DNA of 64,000 nt from Gammaproteobacteria bacterium (GCA_027012135.1 JALUZF010000162.1:1-64000), one strand, 5' to 3'; shown: positions 52,859 to 62,694, counted from the stretch's first letter. Numbers and translations: made by a program. The notes: generated by a model from the letters alone, not told the origin.

Positions 52859-53689
52859 ATGTCTAATATGAATAAACCCCTGTGTTTAAAATTACTTGAA
52901 AATAGTCCGTCTTTTATAATTATTCTGGATCAAAATAAGTCGATCTACTGGATCAACCAGTCTTTTTGTGACTACCTGGGCCTTGAGCGGGAACAGTTAG
53001 TTGGTCTGTCACAGGAGCAGCTGAAAGAGCCCTGCCTGAAAGATATTGTGACAGAGGCCCATCGTGTGCAACTGTTTGCCGGTATTCTGGATAAATGGCT
53101 GGAGCTGCAGGATGTAATGAAGATTAAGGAACCGTTAAACGAAGACTCGACAGAAGAGCAGGAATTAACGGTCTGCTATTATAATGATGTCAGTGCCCTG
53201 ATTGAGACTGAAAAGCAGCTTCTGCAGCTGGAAAACACCCTGTCACACAAGATGTCTCATGATCCGGTGACCGGCATGCTCAGTCATCACAGTATGTTTC
53301 AGACCCTCAGTTCGGAAGTGTCCCGCAGCCGCCGTTATAACAATCCATTGTCACTAATCCTGATGAATATTCATTATCATGGCGAATCGGAGACTTCTCA
53401 GGAGCAGCAGGAACAGGTTCGCCTGATGATCAGCCAGCTACTAAAAGACCAGATGCGCTGGGCTGATATTGTCGGTCACCTGGATGGTTATGATTTTGTG
53501 CTGTTACTGCCTGAAACCGTTTATGAGTCTGCGGAAGTGCTGGTCAGGAAACTGAAAGAGCGTCTGCAAAGCCTGGCGGCCGATAAAATTGATATTTCCT
53601 ATGGTATCAGCCAGTGGCAGAAAGGCGATGATGTACGCCTGTTTATTACCCGTGCTGCTGATAATATCAGTCCTGAATCTGTCGATTAA
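52859..53689 (+). CDS. PAS protein with degenerate GGDEF domain
   Basis: A 276-residue protein. Residues 10-110 form a PAS domain (SPSFIIILDQNKSIYWINQS). From about 140 a GGDEF-like fold begins (DPVTGMLSHHSMFQTLSSEV), but the catalytic loop reads GHLDGYDFVLLL instead of GGDEF, so it should not make c-di-GMP. It may bind nucleotide or work as a sensor. AGGAGAAAGAG gives a good ribosome site. The gene is divergent from cyaA and might share control with it. Confidence 0.8.
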   Translation: MSNMNKPLCLKLLENSPSFIIILDQNKSIYWINQSFCDYLGLEREQLVGLSQEQLKEPCLKDIVTEAHRVQLFAGILDKWLELQDVMKIKEPLNEDSTEEQELTVCYYNDVSALIETEKQLLQLENTLSHKMSHDPVTGMLSHHSMFQTLSSEVSRSRRYNNPLSLILMNIHYHGESETSQEQQEQVRLMISQLLKDQMRWADIVGHLDGYDFVLLLPETVYESAEVLVRKLKERLQSLAADKIDISYGISQWQKGDDVRLFITRAADNISPESVD

Positions 53690-53767
53690 ACTCTAATCTG
53701 GAACTTCCCCTTCTCCGCCTCAGGCACCTGTATATGGCAGAAAGGGGATAAAGAGGGGATTGTGTGA

Positions 53768-55180
53768 TTAAGCAATCCTTTTCCTTGCCCGCTTAACCGC
53801 TGCACGTACCTGTTCCGGTGCTGTTCCGCCCAGATGATTTCTGGCTGAAACTGATCCTTCCAGTGTCAGCACTTCAAATACATCGACCTGTATCTGGTCC
53901 GAAAACTGCTGCAGTTCTTCAAGAGAGATTTCCGCCAGATCACGCCCACTATCCACTCCCAGACGTACCGCCTTGCCCACCACTTCATGGGCATCTCTAA
54001 ATGGTACTCCTGCCCGAACCAGGTAATCGGCCAGATCCGTTGCGGTAGAAAAACCTCGAATGGCCGCTTCGCGCATGGCTTCCTTATTAACACTGACATG
54101 CTGCATCATGTCGGCATAAACCTTTAAACTGCCCTTGAGTGTATCGATTGTGTCGAATAAAGGCTCCTTGTCTTCCTGGTTGTCCTTGTTGTAAGCCAGC
54201 GGCTGGCCTTTCATCAGGGTCAGCAGGCTGATCAGGTGGCCATTAACCCGGCCGGTTTTGCCCCGTACCAGCTCCGGTACATCAGGATTTTTCTTTTGCG
54301 GCATAATGGATGAGCCGGTACAGAAGCTGTCGCTCAGTTCCACAAAATTAAACTGAGCCGATGCCCACAATACCAGTTCTTCAGAAAAACGGGATAAATG
54401 GGTCATTAACAGGGCGGCATGGGCGGTCAGTTCAATGGCAAAGTCACGGTCACTGACGGCATCCAGAGAGTTCTGGCAGACCCCTTCAAAACCCAGCTCA
54501 CGGGCCGTAAATTCCCGGTCAATGGGATAGGTGGTGCCGGCCAGAGCCGCCGCGCCCAGGGGCATAACATTAACCCGCTTACGGCAATCTATAAAACGGC
54601 TGCGATCCCGTTCCAGGTTTTCAAACCAGGCCAGCATATGATGACCGAAAGTAACAGGCTGAGCTGTCTGTAAATGGGTAAAGCCAGGCATAATGGTGTC
54701 TGCTTCCCGTTCAGCCAGGTCGATCAGGGCCGTTTGTAAACGTTTCAGTTCAGCTATAATATGGTCAATTTCTTCGCGCAGGTACAGCCGGATATCGGTG
54801 GCCACCTGGTCGTTTCTGGAACGGCCGGTGTGCAGTTTTTTACCGGTAATACCAATCAGATCGGTTAGAGCTGCTTCGATATTCATATGCACATCTTCAA
54901 GCCTGATGGACCAGTTAAATTCACCGCTGCGAATTTTAGTGCGGATCTGTTCCAGCCCGTCAATAATACGATTGCGTTCCTCACCTGTGAGTACTCCCAC
55001 ATGAGCCAGCATTCTGGCATGGGCAATGGAACCGTCAATGTCCTGGTTGTACATACGCTGATCAAAAGTAACCGAAGCGGTAAAGGCTTCAACAAAGGCA
55101 TCGGTGGGTTCAGTAAAGCGGCCGTTCCAGGGTTTTTCAGCCTGTGGTGTGGTGCTGGTGTTATTGGCAGTATCAGACAT
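53768..55180 (-). CDS. argH: Argininosuccinate lyase
   Basis: A 470-residue lyase for the last step of arginine synthesis. The fumarase/ASL signature [12 protein letters not shown] lies at about residues 285-296; [18 protein letters not shown] and [13 protein letters not shown] are also present. ATG at 55180 starts [10 protein letters not shown]; an ATG eight codons earlier (55204) is possible. Divergent from algZ, with the palindromic repeat between them. Confidence 0.95.
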   Translation of the reverse strand: MSDTANNTSTTPQAEKPWNGRFTEPTDAFVEAFTASVTFDQRMYNQDIDGSIAHARMLAHVGVLTGEERNRIIDGLEQIRTKIRSGEFNWSIRLEDVHMNIEAALTDLIGITGKKLHTGRSRNDQVATDIRLYLREEIDHIIAELKRLQTALIDLAEREADTIMPGFTHLQTAQPVTFGHHMLAWFENLERDRSRFIDCRKRVNVMPLGAAALAGTTYPIDREFTARELGFEGVCQNSLDAVSDRDFAIELTAHAALLMTHLSRFSEELVLWASAQFNFVELSDSFCTGSSIMPQKKNPDVPELVRGKTGRVNGHLISLLTLMKGQPLAYNKDNQEDKEPLFDTIDTLKGSLKVYADMMQHVSVNKEAMREAAIRGFSTATDLADYLVRAGVPFRDAHEVVGKAVRLGVDSGRDLAEISLEELQQFSDQIQVDVFEVLTLEGSVSARNHLGGTAPEQVRAAVKRARKRIA

Positions 55181-55377
55181 AATATGAATTTGTTTGCTTA
55201 TCATTAAAGTTTCGGGAATGAGGCGCTATTATAAACGTAAGTGAATAATTAATCAGCCTTCCTGCCTTTTATCAGTATTTATAGGCCATTCAGGTAGAAA
55301 ACATGCTAAAGCATGGCAAATTATGGCCTGGTACACTGAATTTATACATGCAATATACTAAGATGGGTTTAATGAGT

Positions 55378-55460
55378 TTCCATCCGAAAATTGCTCTGCT
55401 TTTAACTTCCCCCTTTTCAAAGGGGGAAGTTAAAAGCTAAATAAACGGATGGACACTAAT
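55378..55460. repeat. Dispersed palindromic repeat, copy B, with perfect 19-bp hairpin
   Basis: GCTTTTAACTTCCCCCTTT (55398-55416) and its exact reverse complement (55419-55437) form a hairpin with a TC loop. Outer ends CCATCCG (55381) and CGGATGG (55446) also pair. Copy A lies at 22425-22503. The right end provides the ATG at 55449 read as the start of algZ. Confidence 0.85.
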
Positions 55461-56597
55461 GAGCAGATAACAGTAGTAAAAAGTAAATCATTCAGATCAC
55501 TCATGCAGAAAATAAAAACGGATATCCCCAGGTTAAATCAGGATAACAGTGAACAGTCTTCATTGTTTCTGCCGAATTTCTGTTCCCTGAAAATGGTGTT
55601 TTCCGTAGTTATTATTGGTGAGCTGCTGGCCTTTATTCTTACCCTGGCACCCATGCGGCTGGAACATCAGCGCTGGAATGATCTAGGCCTGATCTCCCTG
55701 TTTATTCAATGGAACGGTATGGTGGGCAGTGCTTCCCTGTGCCTGCTGCGGCCTGCTTTAACACGCTATTCCAACCAGTTCGCTGCGGTAGTCAGTTATC
55801 TGGTGCTGCTATTATCCATTACTTTAATCAGTGAAACTACTTTTTTTGTCCTGCAGTACTATTCCATGGAAGAAATGATTGTTTCGGTGACCCACTGGGA
55901 GTTTCTCTTACATAATCTGCTTATAGGCGGTATTATCAGTGCCCTGGCCCTGCGCTATTTTTATATTCAGGATCAGTGGCGGGTCAAAATGGAAGCGGAG
56001 TCCTGTACCAGGCTGCAGCTGCTGCAGGCCAGGATACGCCCGCATTTCCTGTTTAATAGTATGAACACCATTGCCAGCCTGACCCGTACCCGGCCTGAAA
56101 CAGCGGAGCGAATTACTGAAGACCTGGCTGAATTATTCCGTATGTTATTTAAATCCGACCATGAAATGATCCCCTGGTCCAGAGAGCTGGACTTATGTCA
56201 GCGTTATATTGAAATTGAAAAACAGCGTCTGGGTGAGCGTCTGCATATCAGCTGGCAGGTTAAAAGTGTACCCGGAGATGCCATGGTGCCGGCCCTGTTA
56301 TTACAGCCTTTACTGGAAAATGCCATATTTCACGGGATTGAGCCGGAAATAAACGGCGGTGAGATAAAGGTAATTGGTCAGTTCAGAAACCGGCAGCTGG
56401 TACTGACGGTACAGAATACCAATAGTCAGAACCTGGTCCATCGCCAGGGGAATAAGATGGCACTGGATAATATCCGTGAGCGCCTGATCACCCATTATGA
56501 CGGCCAGGCGCGACTGGCCTGTCGTGAGGAAGATGATATTTATTATGTCAAGCTGACCATCCCCTATATTAAACATGACAATAAGGACGTCACATGA
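55449..56597 (+). CDS. algZ: LytS/AlgZ-type sensor histidine kinase
   Basis: A 382-residue kinase: four membrane helices (residues about 48-180), then a His_kinase domain with RIRPHFLFNSMNTIASLTRT (the invariant histidine in PHFLFN) and the ATPase end LLQPLLENAIFHGIEPE. The N-terminus (SSLFLPNFCSLKMVF) matches AlgZ of Pseudomonas. The ATG at 55449 lies in the palindromic repeat and lacks a ribosome site, so a later start (ATG at 55503) is possible. Overlaps algR by four bases. Confidence 0.88.
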   Translation: MDTNEQITVVKSKSFRSLMQKIKTDIPRLNQDNSEQSSLFLPNFCSLKMVFSVVIIGELLAFILTLAPMRLEHQRWNDLGLISLFIQWNGMVGSASLCLLRPALTRYSNQFAAVVSYLVLLLSITLISETTFFVLQYYSMEEMIVSVTHWEFLLHNLLIGGIISALALRYFYIQDQWRVKMEAESCTRLQLLQARIRPHFLFNSMNTIASLTRTRPETAERITEDLAELFRMLFKSDHEMIPWSRELDLCQRYIEIEKQRLGERLHISWQVKSVPGDAMVPALLLQPLLENAIFHGIEPEINGGEIKVIGQFRNRQLVLTVQNTNSQNLVHRQGNKMALDNIRERLITHYDGQARLACREEDDIYYVKLTIPYIKHDNKDVT

Positions 56598-57343
56598 AAG
56601 TTTTAATTGTGGATGATGAACCACTGGCCAGAGAACGTTTAAAAATGCTGTGTCAGGAAATTGAAAATAATTTTGAATTATTAGAGGCACAAAACGGCAT
56701 GCAGGCGGTAGAAACCGTAAACCAGTCCGAGCCGGATGTGGTGCTGATGGACATCCGCATGCCGGGTATGGGGGGGCTGGAAGCGGCACAGCATTTAATG
56801 ACCATGGATAATCCCCCGGCGATTATTTTTACCACCGCTTATGATGAATATGCTCTGCAGGCCTTTGAAGCCCAGGCTGTGGACTACCTGCTTAAGCCGA
56901 TTCGCAAGGACAAACTGCAGCAGGCTCTGGAAAAAGGTGCCCGTCTGAACAAACTGCAGCTGGAATATATTGGTCAGCAAAACCAGGAAGTGCCGCTGCG
57001 TACTCACATCAGCGCCCAGGTGGCCAGTTCCCTGTTGTTAATACCCATTGCGGATATCCTCTGCTTTCTGGCGGATCAAAAATACATCACTGTTAAATAT
57101 CTTAAAGACGGACAGGTGGTAGAAACCATTATTGAAGATACTCTTAAATCGCTGGAAGAGGAATTTGCCGATGACTTTATCCGCATTCACCGTAATGCCC
57201 TGATCCGTAAAAGCCGTATTGAAGGTCTGCACAAACAGCCCGATGGTCGTACCCTGTTAAAACTATTGCAGCTGGATGAGGGGCTGGAAGTCAGTCGCCG
57301 ACATCTGTCTGCTATCCGTAAACGTATTAAAGGTAAACTGTAA
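56594..57343 (+). CDS. algR: LytTR response regulator AlgR
   Basis: A 249-residue regulator: receiver 1-120 with Asp53 (VVLMDIRMPGMG), and a LytTR DNA-binding domain about 145-245 (FLADQKYITVKYL, then FADDFIRIHRNALI and VSRRHLSAIRKR). It partners with AlgZ (ATGA overlap). In Pseudomonas it controls alginate, type IV pili and other surface functions, and hemC follows; here hemC does not. Confidence 0.9.
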   Translation: MKVLIVDDEPLARERLKMLCQEIENNFELLEAQNGMQAVETVNQSEPDVVLMDIRMPGMGGLEAAQHLMTMDNPPAIIFTTAYDEYALQAFEAQAVDYLLKPIRKDKLQQALEKGARLNKLQLEYIGQQNQEVPLRTHISAQVASSLLLIPIADILCFLADQKYITVKYLKDGQVVETIIEDTLKSLEEEFADDFIRIHRNALIRKSRIEGLHKQPDGRTLLKLLQLDEGLEVSRRHLSAIRKRIKGKL

Positions 57344-57348
57344 AACAG

Positions 57349-57894
57349 CTACTGCGGTCTGGCCCCTCTAAGTACCGCCCGTGCCTCATCAATAGCATCA
57401 TCCAGTGTCCCGCCGAACAGGGAGGGTGTGGTTACTCCCACTATATTTTTTACCAGAGGCTGTCCCCTGTGATCCACCAGTACGGTGGTAGGAAACAGGC
57501 GTACCTTATACCTTTGAGCAAAGGCTTCGGCACTGATCTTCTGACCTGAAAAATCAATAATCTCCCTGTCGTCCGTAATATAGAGCTGACGCAGGATGAC
57601 CCTGTCAGTATAGTCACCTGAAATAATCATAGGGATTAGAAAGTCTTCTTTTAACAGGTGACAGAAGGGACAGCTTTCAGTACCGAACATGATTAAAATG
57701 GGCAGATGCTGTTGTTCAGATAGTTTTGCTTCCTGCCTGGCATCGCTGATGGAAAGTAGTTCTGGTCTGCTGTTGTCGGCCTGTACGGTATTATTGCCCA
57801 ACGCGCTATTAAAGCCCAGTGCAGGGACGAACAAAAATAGCAGGAAACATAGTGCCTGCATGGGCAGATAGTGTTTATTTTCAATTGATATCAT
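57349..57894 (-). CDS. Periplasmic thioredoxin-like protein (SoxW-like)
   Basis: A 181-residue protein from ATG 57894; ATG at 57861 is an alternative that leaves a shorter leader. A signal peptide (MQALCFLLFLFVPALG) is followed by a thioredoxin fold with the active site GTESCPFCHLLKEDF and the cis-proline VRLFPTTVLVD. The CPFC motif suits thiol-disulfide exchange; SoxW-type proteins reduce Sox carriers. It is inserted between algR and hemD on the minus strand, where hemC is expected. Confidence 0.75.
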   Translation of the reverse strand: MISIENKHYLPMQALCFLLFLFVPALGFNSALGNNTVQADNSRPELLSISDARQEAKLSEQQHLPILIMFGTESCPFCHLLKEDFLIPMIISGDYTDRVILRQLYITDDREIIDFSGQKISAEAFAQRYKVRLFPTTVLVDHRGQPLVKNIVGVTTPSLFGGTLDDAIDEARAVLRGARPQ

Positions 57895-58005
57895 GGTTAA
57901 AGTATAGTGGGAAAATGAGTAAAATAGCGAGAAATCATCAGCCATTTGCTACAATAAGTCTCTTAATGATATACAGGTATTTAAATTCTTCAGTCGGAAG
58001 AATTT

Positions 58006-58818
58006 ATGATAAAAAATATGGCAGATCATTCTTTAGCCGGGATTAAGGTTCTGGTCAGCAGACCGGCTCATCAGGCACAGACACTTTGTGATATGATAAC
58101 TCAACACGGCGGCCAGGCGCTCCGGCTGCCGGTGATTGATATTGTGCCGCTGAAGAATCAACTGCAGGCATTAATTAAAAACCTGGATAGCTATGATTTT
58201 GCCGTGTTTATCAGTCCCAATGCGGTACAGTTTGGTTTTCAGGCTATTCTTGCCCAGGGCAAAATACCTGATAAACTTAAACTGGTCACCATAGGTCAGG
58301 CCAGTGCCGGAAAATTACAGGCACTCAGCGGACGAAAAGCGGATATTGTGCCTCAGGGGCAGTATAATAGTGAAACCCTGCTGGCCCATAGCGAACTGCA
58401 GCAGGATAAGGTAAAACAGAAAAAAATTATTATATTTCGCGGTAATGGCGGCCGGGAACTGCTGGCCGATGAACTGCGGCATCGGGGTGCTGAGGTCACT
58501 TATGCTGAAGTTTACCAGCGTGTGCTGCCGGAATATTCAAACACTGAGTTTAACCGGATATGGACACAGCAGGCGGATATTATCACTCTAACCAGTAATG
58601 AAGCACTGAATAATTTGCTGACGCTGTGTCAGCAGCATCTGGATAAAGCGCAGTTACAGCACTTATGGCAGAAGCCGCTGGTGGTGGTAACAGAAAAAAT
58701 GTCCCGTGCCGCCAGTGATGCCGGCTTTAGGGACGATATATTAATAGCAGAAAAAGCATCAGATAAAGCACTGTTTGATGCAGTGCTCAAATGGCTTTCA
58801 AATGACAAATTAAGTTAG
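58006..58818 (+). CDS. hemD: Uroporphyrinogen-III synthase
   Basis: A 270-residue cytosolic enzyme that closes the tetrapyrrole ring. KVLVSRPAHQAQTLCDMITQ at the start, YDFAVFISPNAVQFGF and later LTSNEALNNL fit HemD, a poorly conserved family. ATG 58006 has GGAAGAATT before it; ATG 58018 is an alternative. hemX and hemY follow as in other gammaproteobacteria; hemC is not adjacent. Confidence 0.88.
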   Translation: MIKNMADHSLAGIKVLVSRPAHQAQTLCDMITQHGGQALRLPVIDIVPLKNQLQALIKNLDSYDFAVFISPNAVQFGFQAILAQGKIPDKLKLVTIGQASAGKLQALSGRKADIVPQGQYNSETLLAHSELQQDKVKQKKIIIFRGNGGRELLADELRHRGAEVTYAEVYQRVLPEYSNTEFNRIWTQQADIITLTSNEALNNLLTLCQQHLDKAQLQHLWQKPLVVVTEKMSRAASDAGFRDDILIAEKASDKALFDAVLKWLSNDKLS

Positions 58819-58910
58819 CCATACTACCTTCCCCCCTTCTTCAGAAGGAGGGATTGCAGAGGTTGCAAATAAGGTACCCCTAAAAAAACATAAAAACCAA
58901 GAGAACAGGT

Positions 58911-60071
58911 ATGGAAAAACAAATGGCCCAACAGGCAGCTAATAATCCGCAACAGGAGCAGGAAACCGGTGGAACAGAACAGGCAAAGTCAGGCTCAGGT
59001 GCAGCAACGGCTTTTATTTTTCTGGCCGTGGTGATTTCACTGGCCGCCGCCGGTATTACTTTTTTACTGTCTCAAAAGCTGGAACAGGTGCGTGCAGAAG
59101 TCAGTCAGCAGCAGGAAAATATCCGCAATAATCTGTCTCAAATCAGTACTAAAGTCAGTGGTGATATGCAGGCCCGCCTGATGAACCTGACGGATAAAAT
59201 GGCCAGGGTCAGCTCAGATCAACAGCAGTTTCAGGCACAGGTATCCCAGCAGCAGAAAGTAACAGAAGCCCTGTCTAAAAAACTGGAAGTCAGCAATCAG
59301 CAGATGCTGCAGTCCATTGAGGTACTGTTTAAACAGAAAGGCCGGGAACGCATTGGCTGGGTACTGGAAGAAGTCGAGTATTTATTACTGGTGGCCAACC
59401 ATAGCCTGAAACTGCAGCATGATGTCGCTACAGCTATAGCGGCGCTGGAAGCCGCCGATGCTCGTCTACTGGATACCGGCGATCCGGGTAGCATTGAAAC
59501 CAGAACTCAGATCCGTGATGAAATCCAGACCCTTAAAGCCCTGCAGCAGCCGGATATTGTCGGTATGTCGGCCAGTCTGGCCAGTATTATCAAAGCGGTA
59601 CCGCAACTGCCCATTAAATATGCTCAGATTGACAGTAAAAAGAAAGTGGCTGATCTGGTGGAGAAAAAAGCCGCTGAAGACAAAGTGACTGTGGAACAGG
59701 CCAGTAAGGCCTTTTTAAAAGAACTGCGCAGCCTGGTGGTATTTCGCAAGCTGGATGAAAAACCCAAACCCCTGATGACCCCTAAAGAACAGTTCTTTTT
59801 ACAGCAGAATCTGCAGCTAAAACTGGAAACGGCCCGCAGAGCCTTATTAATGGGACAGCAGAATCTGTTCAGTGACAGTTTGCAGGAAACGGTTCAATGG
59901 CTACAGGACTATTTTGATACGGAGGTGCCCAGAGTCAGTCAGACTATAAATGAGTTGAGCAAACTGCAGAAAATGCATATTACCAGTACCATGCCGGATA
60001 TATCGCGCTCGATCAAGCTGTTGCGCAGTTATCAGAAAGAACTTGAAAAACAGCAAGAGGGCAAATCATGA
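58911..60071 (+). CDS. hemX: HemX-like membrane protein
   Basis: A 386-residue protein: disordered Q-rich N-terminus (1-28), one membrane helix (32-52), a coiled coil (55-135) and a helical periplasmic domain (140-375) with GWVLEEVEYLLLVANHSLKL. This is the HemX arrangement; despite the name it is not a proven methyltransferase here. The stop overlaps the hemY start by four bases. Confidence 0.9.
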   Translation: MEKQMAQQAANNPQQEQETGGTEQAKSGSGAATAFIFLAVVISLAAAGITFLLSQKLEQVRAEVSQQQENIRNNLSQISTKVSGDMQARLMNLTDKMARVSSDQQQFQAQVSQQQKVTEALSKKLEVSNQQMLQSIEVLFKQKGRERIGWVLEEVEYLLLVANHSLKLQHDVATAIAALEAADARLLDTGDPGSIETRTQIRDEIQTLKALQQPDIVGMSASLASIIKAVPQLPIKYAQIDSKKKVADLVEKKAAEDKVTVEQASKAFLKELRSLVVFRKLDEKPKPLMTPKEQFFLQQNLQLKLETARRALLMGQQNLFSDSLQETVQWLQDYFDTEVPRVSQTINELSKLQKMHITSTMPDISRSIKLLRSYQKELEKQQEGKS

Positions 60072-61315
60072 TCAGACTGCTGTTTTATGCTTTGCTGTTT
60101 CTCATTGCGGCCGCCTATATTGCCTTACTGGCTAAAGAAGATCCGGGCTACGCCCTGCTGAGCCGGGGTGACTGGAGTGTGGAAGGCACCCTGGTCTTTT
60201 TAATCAGTGTTCTGACCGCAATTATTGCGGCCATTTTACTGCTGGTTTATCTGCTGGTTAAAACCATCAAGTTTCCCGGCAAGGTATCCAGCTGGGCGCA
60301 TAACCGTAATACTATAAAGGCTATCCAGAACTGCAACCGCGGCTATATAGAACTGGCCGAAGGCAACTGGCGGGAAGCAGAAAAGCACCTGCGTAAAAGC
60401 GCCAACCGCAGCGGTATGCCCATTTTAAATTACCTGGCCGCCGCCCGGGCAGCACAGGAAGAAGGTGAGCAGCGCCGGCGTGATAATTACCTGCTGCAGG
60501 CGCACAAAAGCGATCCCAGCGCTGATATTGCCATTGGCCTGACCCAGGCCGAACTGCAGATAAAAGACGGTCAGCCCGAACAGGCGCTGGCCACTTTAAT
60601 GCACCTGAGAACCGTGGTGCCAAAACATAAGCAGATGTTAAAAATGCTGTTTTCTGTTTACCAGCAGCTAAATAGCTGGAAGGATCTGGAAGAGCTCCTG
60701 CCGGAACTGAAAAAGAACCATATTTTTGAACCCCATCTGATCAACAAGTTTGAAAAATCCCTTATTCAGCAGCTGATGAAGCAGGCACTGCAGGAAAAAA
60801 ATCTGGGTGAACTAAAAGCACTATGGAAACGTCTGCCCAAACAGACCCAGAATGAACCGGACATGATTTATTTCTACTGCCAGTTATTGCTGTCCGTCGG
60901 CGAGGAAGAAGAAGCCATTGAGCTGATCAAGGAAGGCATCAAACATCACTGGTATGCACCGCTGATATTGCTTTATGGTCAGGCCAGAGAAAAAGACGTT
61001 GCCAAACAACTGGAAACCGCCGAATCCTGGCTCAGTGATAACGGCCGCAGTGCCGAACTGCTGCTGACCCTGGGCCGTTTAAGCATTTATAACCAGCTAT
61101 GGGGCAAGGCCAGAGACTACCTGCTCGAAAGCATTAAAGTATCCCCCAGCACAGAAGCCTACCAGGTACTGGGCGAACTCTATGAACAACAACTCGATGA
61201 TTCCGTCGAAGCCATGAACTGCTATCGAGAAGGCCTGCTGCTCAGTTCAAACTGTCGTGAAGTTTCCCGACTGAAAGATAATTCAGGCGTTAGAGAAGCA
61301 CTGCCGTATAATTAG
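60068..61315 (+). CDS. hemY: HemY-type TPR membrane protein
   Basis: A 415-residue protein with two membrane helices (residues 4-24 and 39-64) and a C-terminal TPR domain (about 90-400). The segment KEDPGYALLSRGDWSVEGTL is the HemY_N domain and NRGYIELAEGNWREAEKHL a TPR start. It acts with HemX near the membrane; the exact role is debated. Last backbone gene before the right-hand cassette array. Confidence 0.92.
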   Translation: MIRLLFYALLFLIAAAYIALLAKEDPGYALLSRGDWSVEGTLVFLISVLTAIIAAILLLVYLLVKTIKFPGKVSSWAHNRNTIKAIQNCNRGYIELAEGNWREAEKHLRKSANRSGMPILNYLAAARAAQEEGEQRRRDNYLLQAHKSDPSADIAIGLTQAELQIKDGQPEQALATLMHLRTVVPKHKQMLKMLFSVYQQLNSWKDLEELLPELKKNHIFEPHLINKFEKSLIQQLMKQALQEKNLGELKALWKRLPKQTQNEPDMIYFYCQLLLSVGEEEEAIELIKEGIKHHWYAPLILLYGQAREKDVAKQLETAESWLSDNGRSAELLLTLGRLSIYNQLWGKARDYLLESIKVSPSTEAYQVLGELYEQQLDDSVEAMNCYREGLLLSSNCREVSRLKDNSGVREALPYN

Positions 61316-61440
61316 TGTGTATCTATTTATTGATGCATGCATTACCATAAATTATGGCTGTTTTATTATAGAAATGGAGAAAGCCGGAATCGTTATATCT
61401 CAATATTTAAGATTCTGGATATTAAACCTGTTATGTTTAG

Positions 61441-61637
61441 TAAAACATGGAAATAGCAATACTAATAGAAACAGGGTTTTCAACTGCTGATACTGAATAT
61501 CCTGAAATATCAAATAGAAGGTGATGTAATACTTCGGTATATGAATTGGCAAGAAAAAGATATTGAGGTTTTCTATGCTGATCCTATCGCCTTTAAATGG
61601 CAAACATTGTCACTTAACTATACTGTCAAAACATAAC
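61441..61637 (+). pseudogene. Broken small ORF in the first right-hand cassette
   Basis: Two overlapping frames hold protein-like text: one from ATG 61446-type start reading MEIAILIETGFSTADTE, and a second reading NILKYQIEGDVILRYMNWQE followed by DIEVFYADPIAFKWQ, with its stop in the left core of the attC. A single shift near 61490 would join them. I do not recognise the product. Region 61316-61440 holds nothing I can name. Confidence 0.35.
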
Positions 61638-61705
61638 AAGCGGATCAACATGGACTGGCAATTCCGCTGGGCTTCATTGCCAGCCAGTTACCCTTGTCGT
61701 TGGGC
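61631..61705 (+). repeat. attC site (well formed), right array
   Basis: Left core ACATAAC, right core GTTGGGC (perfect GTTRRRY). Inner arms CTGGCAAT and ATTGCCAG pair perfectly around TCCGCTGGGCTTC. The next ORF begins eight bases later. Confidence 0.88.
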
Positions 61706-61713
61706 TATAGAAA

Positions 61714-62241
61714 ATGAACCGAAAAATTACTGAAATATTTCATTCTGGTGAACTTGAAGCCCAGACATTGTATAACAAGAAAACTGAATGGTCAGATCGT
61801 TCTGTTTCTGCAGTTAATCATTTGTACAGGGAAACCATTGATGAAGATAAGGCTTTTTTTATTGAGGGAAGAGATTTCTTTTTTATTTCAACATCTGACA
61901 ATGATGGAAATTGTGATTGTAGTTTTAAGGGAACAGAAGAAAATTTTGAGGGTAAGCAACAACCTGCGGTTATAGTAATAGATCATAAAACACTTATTTT
62001 TCCTGATTACAGCGGAAACAAAATGTATAATTCACTAGGAAACTTATTAATTAATCCAAAAATAGGAATGCTGTTTATTGATTTCCCTTCAGCATTACGT
62101 TTGCGAGTTAATGGTCATGCTGAGATTTTAAATGATCTTGATAGTTATAAAGAACAATGGTCAACAGCAAAAAGATTTGTAAAAATAACAGTAAATCAAG
62201 TTTTCTGGAACTGTAAAAAAAGAATACCAAAGTCCGTATGA
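61714..62241 (+). CDS. Pyridoxamine 5'-phosphate oxidase-like flavin-binding protein
   Basis: A 175-residue protein of the PNPOx-like split-barrel fold. FFFISTSDNDGNCDCSFKGT, then VIVIDHKTLIFPDYSGNKMY and SLGNLLINPKIGMLFIDFPS form the family's FMN pocket pattern. It is a cassette gene behind a good attC. The C-terminus KRIPKSV may be altered relative to the usual NCPKYI. The substrate is unknown. Confidence 0.82.
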   Translation: MNRKITEIFHSGELEAQTLYNKKTEWSDRSVSAVNHLYRETIDEDKAFFIEGRDFFFISTSDNDGNCDCSFKGTEENFEGKQQPAVIVIDHKTLIFPDYSGNKMYNSLGNLLINPKIGMLFIDFPSALRLRVNGHAEILNDLDSYKEQWSTAKRFVKITVNQVFWNCKKRIPKSV

Positions 62242-62259
62242 GGTTAACCTCAATAGTTA

Positions 62260-62382
62260 GCCCAACAAGAATTTGAATTGGATTAATTGGTCTATGCGAC
62301 TTTTTAAAAAGTATTGAGTGTTGGTCAAGGTCATCATATTTTAACAGCGTCTTTCCTTGACCAAGAGCTCAATTAAATGGGC
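62260..62382 (+). repeat. attC-like structure with an inner hairpin
   Basis: Left core GCCCAAC is the exact complement of the right core of the previous attC. The right end reads AATGGGC instead of GTTGGGC. An inner hairpin pairs TTGGTCAAGG (62321) with CCTTGACCAA (62355). Degenerate or recombined site. Confidence 0.4.
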
Positions 62383-62694
62383 ATTATGGATTTTCTTACA
62401 TTTAAAAGTTTTATTAGCACCGAGGCATTAATAGTTTTTTATTACCTTGGAGCACTTATACTGCCTATCTGTATCTGGCTTTTGCTTACCTGGCTTACAC
62501 AAAAATATGAATTGCTCAATAGTGCATATAAAGGTGGTAAGGAAATAATATGGAAATCATTAGATAGAAAGCAGAAAACAAAACTAATAATATTTTTTGT
62601 AATAGCGTTTCTGTTTATGGAGCTATTTTGGAGAATGTTATTTGAATTTTTAATTGCTTACATGCAAATGCGGGATGCATTATTGCAGATTTGA
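62377..62694 (+). CDS. Small two-helix membrane protein
   Basis: A 105-residue cassette protein with helices at about residues 19-41 and 68-88, basic loop KGGKEIIWKSLDRKQKTK between them. No family recognised. The ATG lies in the right end of the preceding attC-like structure; a second ATG three codons on is equally possible. Confidence 0.55.
   Translation: MGIMDFLTFKSFISTEALIVFYYLGALILPICIWLLLTWLTQKYELLNSAYKGGKEIIWKSLDRKQKTKLIIFFVIAFLFMELFWRMLFEFLIAYMQMRDALLQI

Noticed and set aside
58820-58860. C-rich palindrome before hemX as third copy of the 22425/55378 repeat
   Set aside because: CCCTTCTTCAGAAGGAGGG shares only composition; the flanks differ.
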